Shown piece after piece: positions 59,212 to 64,000 of a stretch of DNA of 64,000 bases. The DNA lies in NCBI RefSeq assembly GCF_000253115.1, contig NC_014145.1, positions 1,736,001-1,800,000 on the forward strand, given 5' to 3'. Below the pieces are notes generated by a model that worked only from the letters and a program-made list of their open reading frames with translations, made no database searches and was not told where the DNA came from. A program made the translations under genes and the position numbers. This stretch comes from Thiomonas arsenitoxydans (lineage in GTDB: Bacteria > Pseudomonadota > Gammaproteobacteria > Burkholderiales > Burkholderiaceae_C). The stretch's first letter is position 1. Every line of letters begins with the position of its first letter.

Positions 59212-60206
59212 GAAACACTCTCCTGAGAAGGATGAAAAACGGGCTCGATCAGCGCGGGCCGGGCGTGCAGGTAGCGGGTGGTGCGACGCTTGGCGTCGAT
59301 GTCGCTGAGCACGGCAGCGGCTCGGGCCTCTGGAATGGCCAGTGTCTCGGCCAGTTCCGCGGCGCTGTAGCCGTGATTGCGGGCCCAGAGGGCCAGATCC
59401 ATTTGATGCCAGGGCAGGGCGAAATAAAACTCGTCCTGGCCCTGCGGCAGGCTGTAGGTGTCGGTGGTCGGGGCGGCGTTGCACACGGCATCGGGTAAGC
59501 CGAGATGCCGCGCCAGGGCGTAGACCTGGGTTTTGTAGAGGTGGGCGATGGGTTTGAGATCGGCGGAGCCATCGCCGTTTTTCACAAAAAAGCCCTGGTC
59601 GTATTCGAGCCGGTTGGGGGTGCCGATGACCGCATAGTTCAGGCGGTCGGCGTGGAAATATTCGAGGGTTTTGCGCAGTCGCTGCTTGTGGTTGGTGGCG
59701 GCGACGATTTGCAGATATTCGCGCAGCGGCAACCGTGCCTCATGCATTTGCCCGTCAGGCGCCTGGGCGATGATCTTGAAATGGTTGATGCCACCGGCCA
59801 GCCCGCCGGAGATGGCGAGCTTGATTTTCCATTGCGCGTTGTAGCCAGGCAGCACCGCGCGCACGGCCTCGTCGCGCCAGTGATAGCAGCCGATGGCCTC
59901 CAGCGCGGGGGCGATGTTTTCCACCGTGGATTCGATGCCGAGCTGCTGTGCGACCTGCCCGCCCAGAGTCGCGCTGTTGTCCGACGAATCGCGCTCGGGC
60001 ATGAGCAGGCCGAACACCCGCTGCGGCCCGAGGGCGCGCACCGCCAGAGCCGCGCACACCGAGCTGTCGACGCCGCCGGATAGGCCCAGCACCACGCCGC
60101 GCTTGTTGAAGCCGCGCAGGGTGTGGAGGAAAAAGTCGGCGATGCGGACGGTTTCAGCCTCGCAGTCGATGGCGAGAACGTCGGTAGTCAGCGCAGGGCG
60201 GGCCAT
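59208..60206 (-). CDS. nadE: NAD synthetase-like enzyme (ammonia type)
   Basis: This 332-residue protein has the PP-loop SGGVDSSVCAALA and the EYDQGFFVKNGDGSADLKPIAHL segment of NH3-dependent NAD synthases, but no glutaminase domain. It is longer than the usual 270-280 residues. NadE amidates an adenylated carboxylate (deamido-NAD). Its location between an acyl carrier protein gene (3 bp away) and a methyltransferase gene suggests it may instead amidate another carboxylate in a biosynthetic pathway; whether it is the housekeeping NadE cannot be told from the window. Confidence 0.85.
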   Translation of the reverse strand: MARPALTTDVLAIDCEAETVRIADFFLHTLRGFNKRGVVLGLSGGVDSSVCAALAVRALGPQRVFGLLMPERDSSDNSATLGGQVAQQLGIESTVENIAPALEAIGCYHWRDEAVRAVLPGYNAQWKIKLAISGGLAGGINHFKIIAQAPDGQMHEARLPLREYLQIVAATNHKQRLRKTLEYFHADRLNYAVIGTPNRLEYDQGFFVKNGDGSADLKPIAHLYKTQVYALARHLGLPDAVCNAAPTTDTYSLPQGQDEFYFALPWHQMDLALWARNHGYSAAELAETLAIPEARAAAVLSDIDAKRRTTRYLHARPALIEPVFHPSQESVS

Positions 60207-60209
60207 TTT

Positions 60210-60461
60210 TTAGGCCGCCTGCTTGCGTTGCACATAGGCAGTGATGGCGGCCACGCTGTCGAGGTTGTCGGGCACCATTTCGATGTCGGCCACCTGAATG
60301 CCCCAGTTCTCTTCGAGGAAGAGGATGAGTTCGAGCACGCCGGTGGAGTCGAGAATGTGCAGATCGAGCAGCGAGTCGGTGTCGCTATAGCTGGTGTCGC
60401 GCGCGCCGAGCAAGAAGTTGCTGTCGATGTAGTCGCGAATTTTTTTCTGAATGTCAGACAT
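60210..60461 (-). CDS. Acyl carrier protein
   Basis: This 83-residue carrier has the four-helix pattern and the phosphopantetheine site Ser in LHILDSTGVLELILFLEE (DS-T instead of the common DSL). Its charge and length suit a dedicated carrier rather than the fatty-acid AcpP. ATG 60461 fits the family start MSDIQKKIRDYI. It lies between an AMP-forming ligase gene (55 bp upstream) and the NadE-like gene, so the ligase probably loads it. Confidence 0.9.
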   Translation of the reverse strand: MSDIQKKIRDYIDSNFLLGARDTSYSDTDSLLDLHILDSTGVLELILFLEENWGIQVADIEMVPDNLDSVAAITAYVQRKQAA

Positions 60462-60516
60462 GGGAATGAAGCCTCGGTGAGAGCAAAGATGAGGAAGGAC
60501 AGCAGAAGGGGCGGGC

Positions 60517-62064
60517 TCAGCGCAAGCCGGTTTTTTTGATTTTTCCCGTGTCGGTGCGGGGCAGGGCATCGACAAATTCAACGTATTTGGGGGCCATGAA
60601 GTTTTCGATGTGCGCCAGGCAGTGCTTGATCACATCGCGCTCGGTGAGCGTGTAGCTCGGCTTGCACACCACAAAGGCTTTGACCGCCTGGCCGAGCAGG
60701 GCGTCGTCCACGCCGATGACGGCGGCCTCAAACACGCCATCGAGCGAATGCAGCACGTTTTCAACTTCACGCGGGCTGACTTTTTCGCCCCGGCTTTTGA
60801 TGATGTCGTCTCGCCGCGCCACGAAATACAGCCAGCCTTCTTCGTCGGTGCGAAACAGGTCGCCCGAATACAGCACCATTTCACCGGGAATCGGCCCCGG
60901 ACGCAGACGCTGCGCGGTTTGCTCGGGCTTGCGCCAGTATCCGCGCATCACATGGCTGCCGCGGATGACCAGCTCGCCGGTGCTGCCGTTGGGCAGGGGA
61001 CGGCCTTCGTCGTCCGCCAGCCAGACTTCTTCATTGGGCATGCCGCGCCCGACGCTGCCGGGGCGCACATCGAGCTGTTCCGGCGGCAGGTAGGTCACCC
61101 GCTTGCACTCGGTCAGCCCGTACATGGAAAACAGCGTGGCCTGCGGAAACAGCGCGCGAATCTGCGCAATTTGCGTTTGCGGCAAGGCCGCCGCGGTATT
61201 GGTGATCAGCCGCAGCGCCGAGAGATCGAACTCATGGAGCGCCTTGAGGTTGGTCAGCAGGGTGAACATGGTGGGCACGCCGGGAAACACCGACACCCGC
61301 TCCCGCGCCATATTGGCCAGCACCTTGACCGGAAAGGTGAACGAGCGCTCCAGCAGCACGGTGGCGCCCAGGCTGAAGGCCATGAGAACCTGATACAGCC
61401 CATAGTCGAACGCCAGCGGCAGGGCGCAGACGATGATGTCGTCCTGCCGCAGCCCGAGGTAGCCGCGCACCGAGCGCAGCGCGGTGAGCATGTTGAGATG
61501 CGTGAGCATCACCCCTTTGGCATCGCCGGTAGAGCCCGAGGTGTAAATGATGGCGGCCAGATCCTGATCGATCAGATCGGGTTGCGTGGGCGAGCAGGCC
61601 GCGCCGGGCAGGGCGGCAGGAAAGGCGCACTCGCGTGGATCGGGCGTGCCGACGTCCGGCTTGCCCTGCGCGTAGGCCGTGAGCATGTAGCAATGACGCA
61701 CGCTGGGGTTTAGCGCCAGGGCCGTACGGCTGGTTTCGGCCAGTTCCTGCTGGGTGAAAAGGGCGCAGGCTTCGGAATCGTTGAGGATATAAGCCAGCTT
61801 GTCAGCCTTGGTGAGGGTGTTGACCGGCATGAACACCGCACCGATTTTGAGCACGGCGTACATGGCCGCGATCATTTCCACGCAGTTGTCGAGAAACAGC
61901 GCCACCCGCTCACCGCGCTGCACCCCATGAGCTCGCAGTGCCGCGGCGATGCCCTCCACCTGGTCGGCCAATTCGCCATAGCGGGTCGTCACGCCTTCGC
62001 GCACGATGGCGCGATGTTCGGCAAAGTCGGTGGCGGTGGTCTCGAAAGTGTGGTGAAGCAGCAT
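60517..62064 (-). CDS. AMP-forming acyl ligase (class I adenylate-forming)
   Basis: This 515-residue enzyme activates a carboxylic acid with ATP and passes it to CoA or to a carrier thiol. Motifs: AIIYTSGSTGDAKGVMLTH (P loop), YGLTECKRVTYLPPEQ, the YSGDLFRTDEEGWLYFVARRDD hinge block, and the catalytic lysine in LPRTDTGKIKKTGLR. With an acyl carrier protein encoded next, ACP loading is likely. It starts the operon and is divergent from the CinA-like gene. Confidence 0.92.
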   Translation of the reverse strand: MLLHHTFETTATDFAEHRAIVREGVTTRYGELADQVEGIAAALRAHGVQRGERVALFLDNCVEMIAAMYAVLKIGAVFMPVNTLTKADKLAYILNDSEACALFTQQELAETSRTALALNPSVRHCYMLTAYAQGKPDVGTPDPRECAFPAALPGAACSPTQPDLIDQDLAAIIYTSGSTGDAKGVMLTHLNMLTALRSVRGYLGLRQDDIIVCALPLAFDYGLYQVLMAFSLGATVLLERSFTFPVKVLANMARERVSVFPGVPTMFTLLTNLKALHEFDLSALRLITNTAAALPQTQIAQIRALFPQATLFSMYGLTECKRVTYLPPEQLDVRPGSVGRGMPNEEVWLADDEGRPLPNGSTGELVIRGSHVMRGYWRKPEQTAQRLRPGPIPGEMVLYSGDLFRTDEEGWLYFVARRDDIIKSRGEKVSPREVENVLHSLDGVFEAAVIGVDDALLGQAVKAFVVCKPSYTLTERDVIKHCLAHIENFMAPKYVEFVDALPRTDTGKIKKTGLR

Positions 62065-62228
62065 GAGCGTCCATTAAAAACGAGGTAACCCAGCATAAAG
62101 GCGGAGTGTGCTGAAGCGTCACCCCGCAATCGCACGGAAAGCGCCAGAGTGTGATTTTTTTGGGGGGTTTGGTGGCGCGAAAGCGACGGCGCCCCGCTAT
62201 GCTTGGATTTTCAATTCAGAGCACAAGC

Positions 62229-62999
62229 ATGGGACTGGGGCTATACATCATCGGCGACGAAATCCTGTCGGGAAAGCGGCAGGACAAACATTTCCCTCAG
62301 ATCCTGGCTCTCCTCAAAGCGCGAGAGATGCGGCTGGACTGGGTGAGCTATCTGGGTGACGATCCCGCCCAGCTGACCGAGGCATTTGCCGCCAGTTTCC
62401 GGCGCGGCGATGTGGCGCTGAGCTGCGGCGGCATCGGTGCCACGCCAGACGATCACACTCGGCAGAGCGCCGCAGCCGCGCTGGGCCTGCCGCTGGAGTT
62501 ACACCCCGAGGCCAAGGCGCTGATTCAGCAGCGGGTCATCGAAGCCGGGCTGGGCGATGTGGACAGCCCCGCCAACCAGCAGCGTTTGAACATGGGCATG
62601 TTTCCGCAGGGCAGCGCCATCATTCCCAACCCTTACAACCGCATTCCGGGCTTTTCCATCCGGCAGCACTACTTCGTCCCGGGCTTTCCGGTCATGGCGT
62701 GGCCGATGCTCGAATGGGCGCTGGATGGTCCGCTGGCGCATCTGCACGGCCAGGGTCATCAGGTTGAACGGGCCGTGATCGTGCGCCACGCAATGGAGTC
62801 CGACCTCACGCCCTTGATGGAAGACATCGAGCAGCGGTATGCGGGCGTCAAGGTTTTCAGCCTCCCCAGCGTGGATCACCCGGTTTGGGGGCGGCACATT
62901 GAACTCGGCGTGAAGGGCGACTCGGCGGCCGTAAGTGAGGCTTTCGACTATTTGCGAGCCCACCTCCCGGAAGGCAGTTGGGAAGATGCACCAAAATGA
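62229..62999 (+). CDS. Molybdopterin-binding-domain protein (CinA/MogA fold)
   Basis: This 256-residue protein begins GLGLYIIGDEILSGKRQDKHFP, the molybdopterin-binding (MoCF_biosynth) domain shared by CinA, MoaB and MoeA, with LSCGGIGATPDDHTRQSAAAAL as the second typical block. The C-terminal part (from about residue 170) matches the CinA middle region rather than the deamidase domain, which is absent. A nucleotide-related hydrolase role, as in CinA, is possible. ATG 62229 is chosen over upstream in-frame starts. Confidence 0.85.
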   Translation: MGLGLYIIGDEILSGKRQDKHFPQILALLKAREMRLDWVSYLGDDPAQLTEAFAASFRRGDVALSCGGIGATPDDHTRQSAAAALGLPLELHPEAKALIQQRVIEAGLGDVDSPANQQRLNMGMFPQGSAIIPNPYNRIPGFSIRQHYFVPGFPVMAWPMLEWALDGPLAHLHGQGHQVERAVIVRHAMESDLTPLMEDIEQRYAGVKVFSLPSVDHPVWGRHIELGVKGDSAAVSEAFDYLRAHLPEGSWEDAPK

Positions 63000-63006
63000 G
63001 CTGAAT

Positions 63007-63023
63007 CGCACCGAGAAAGTGCA
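63007..63023 (+). promoter_or_regulatory. NtrC-like enhancer site A upstream of glnA
   Basis: CGCACC-N5-AGTGCA matches the NtrC consensus TGCACC-N5-GGTGCA at ten of twelve positions. A further half site, TGCACC, lies at 62987-62992 inside the end of the preceding gene. It lies about 100 bp upstream of the sigma-54 promoter. Confidence 0.7.
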
Positions 63024-63034
63024 TGAGAGTTTTC

Positions 63035-63051
63035 GGCACGTTTTTGGTGCA
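63035..63051 (+). promoter_or_regulatory. NtrC-like enhancer site B upstream of glnA
   Basis: GGCACG-TTTTT-GGTGCA also matches TGCACC-N5-GGTGCA at ten of twelve positions. Its centre is 28 bp downstream of site A. Two such sites upstream of a sigma-54 promoter is the arrangement known at E. coli glnAp2. Confidence 0.72.
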
Positions 63052-63114
63052 TTTTCCGCCGTCTGCAAACCCCGTCTTTTCTCCTGGTGGGAGGCGCTGG
63101 GTTTCAAACGATCT

Positions 63115-63130
63115 GGGCACGCTTTCTGCT
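63115..63130 (+). promoter_or_regulatory. Sigma-54 promoter of glnA
   Basis: GGGCACGCTTTCTGCT fits the -24/-12 consensus TGGCACG-N4-TTGCT with two mismatches. The invariant GG and GC are exactly 10 bp apart. It ends about 105 bp before the glnA start. Confidence 0.72.
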
Positions 63131-63235
63131 AGATTCCCTGCACTGCGCGGAGCATTGCAGCAAACGATGTCAAGTGGCGTCTTCAGCACGGCCGATGACC
63201 ACCCCCAACGCATTTCAACCTGACAGGAGATTTTT

Positions 63236-64000
63236 ATGAGCAAAACAGTCGCCGACGTGATGGGCCTGGTGAAAGAGCACGATGTCAAATTCGTGGATTT
63301 CCGTTTCACCGACACCCGCGGCAAAGAGCAGCACGTCACGGTGCCTGTCTCGCATTTCGATGAAGGCAAGTTCTCCGATGGTCACGCCTTCGACGGCTCG
63401 TCCATCGCTGGCTGGAAGGGCATCGAAGCCTCGGACATGCTGCTCATGCCCGACCCGAACACCGCCAATATCGACCCGTTCTACGAAGAAACCACGCTGC
63501 TGCTGAGCTGCGATGTGCTCGAACCCGGTGATGGCAAACCCTACGACCGCGATCCGCGCTCCATCGCCAAAAAGGCCGAGGCTTATCTGAAAGCATCGGG
63601 CATCGGCGATACCGCCTATTTCGGTCCGGAACCCGAGTTTTTCATTTTCGACCAGGTCCGCTGGAATGTGGACATGTCGGGCTGCTTCGTCAAGATCGAC
63701 TCCAACGAAGCCGCCTGGGCCACCGGCGACAAGATGGAAGGCGGCAATATGGGCCACCGCCCGTCGGTGAAGGGCGGCTATTTCCCGGTGCCCCCGGTTG
63801 ACAGTCTGCAGGACATCCGCTCGGAAATGTGCCTGCTGCTCGAACAAATGGGCGTGCCGGTCGAAGTGCATCACCACGAAGTGGCCAACGCCGGCCAGTG
63901 CGAAATCGGCACCAAATTCTCCACTCTGGTGGAGCGTGCCGACTGGACGCAGATCATGAAGTATGTGATCCAAAACGTCGCCCACGCCTACGGCAAGACC
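63236..64000 (+). CDS. glnA: Glutamine synthetase type I, 5' part
   Basis: The first 255 residues of the ammonia-assimilating enzyme are present; the window ends inside the gene (full length is about 470). Visible motifs are [17 protein letters not shown], the ATP/glutamate region [39 protein letters not shown] with metal-binding Glu residues, and [23 protein letters not shown] 63236 follows AGGAGA. NtrC-like sites and a sigma-54 promoter upstream predict nitrogen control. Confidence 0.98.
   Translation, partial: MSKTVADVMGLVKEHDVKFVDFRFTDTRGKEQHVTVPVSHFDEGKFSDGHAFDGSSIAGWKGIEASDMLLMPDPNTANIDPFYEETTLLLSCDVLEPGDGKPYDRDPRSIAKKAEAYLKASGIGDTAYFGPEPEFFIFDQVRWNVDMSGCFVKIDSNEAAWATGDKMEGGNMGHRPSVKGGYFPVPPVDSLQDIRSEMCLLLEQMGVPVEVHHHEVANAGQCEIGTKFSTLVERADWTQIMKYVIQNVAHAYGKT

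Overview
The window is about 64 kb of high-GC DNA from a betaproteobacterium of the order Burkholderiales. A Thiomonas-like or related chemolithotroph fits best, but that rests on gene content and protein style, not on a marker gene. Both ends cut through genes: trpB at the left (only its 3' part is present) and glnA at the right (only its 5' part).

Left third (1-19.4 kb). An MsbA-like ABC exporter is followed by a bactofilin plus M23 peptidase pair (cell shape). Next comes a very large double-length UvrA protein with four ABC ATPase domains, carrying a palindromic repeat inserted in frame in its central linker. Then come icd and the clpS-clpA adaptor/unfoldase pair. A small AT-richer island (about 14.4-16.5 kb) holds REP-like GGTCAGGTCT repeats, a trypco2-like small protein, a membrane coiled-coil protein of unknown function, and a Phd-ParE type toxin-antitoxin module whose toxin is frameshifted. 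After it come a LysR regulator and ilvD, divergently transcribed.

Purine block (19.4-34.9 kb). It holds xdhABC, a LysR regulator, an AzgA-like purine permease, guanine deaminase, a complete BMP-type ABC importer (ATPase, two permeases, lipoprotein-family binding protein) and an adenine/adenosine deaminase. Together they import purines and convert adenine to hypoxanthine, guanine to xanthine, and both to urate. The same palindrome, with core TGTATACA, lies upstream of both xdhA and the binding-protein gene and suggests one shared regulator.

Middle (33-50 kb). This part holds a pirin, a DUF1415 protein, a Tat-signal dienelactone hydrolase, two UspA proteins, a mercaptopyruvate sulfurtransferase and a Rieske oxygenase. 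They are followed by xseB-ispA-dsbB-dxs (isoprenoid precursors with an inserted disulfide-bond gene), znuA divergent from znuCB with a Zur-like box between them, a 161-bp MITE-like palindrome, the zinc-independent folE2, and mutS.

Right part (50-64 kb). A mercury-resistance unit (merR, merT, merP, merA, all on one strand with a textbook 19-bp-spacer MerR promoter) sits beside an integrase-like remnant. Next to it an IS1182-family element, internally deleted and catalytically dead, splits a quinone oxidoreductase gene with a CTAG target duplication. Then comes an outer-membrane protein / FMN-binding protein / ApbE / four-helix membrane cytochrome-like operon, which looks like an extracytoplasmic flavin electron-transfer system. 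Convergent to it is an operon of an AMP-forming ligase, an acyl carrier protein, a NadE-like enzyme and a PrmC-like methyltransferase with an altered NPPY motif. These two operons are the best candidates for undescribed systems. The window ends with a CinA-like molybdopterin-binding-fold protein and glnA, preceded by two NtrC-like sites and a sigma-54 promoter.
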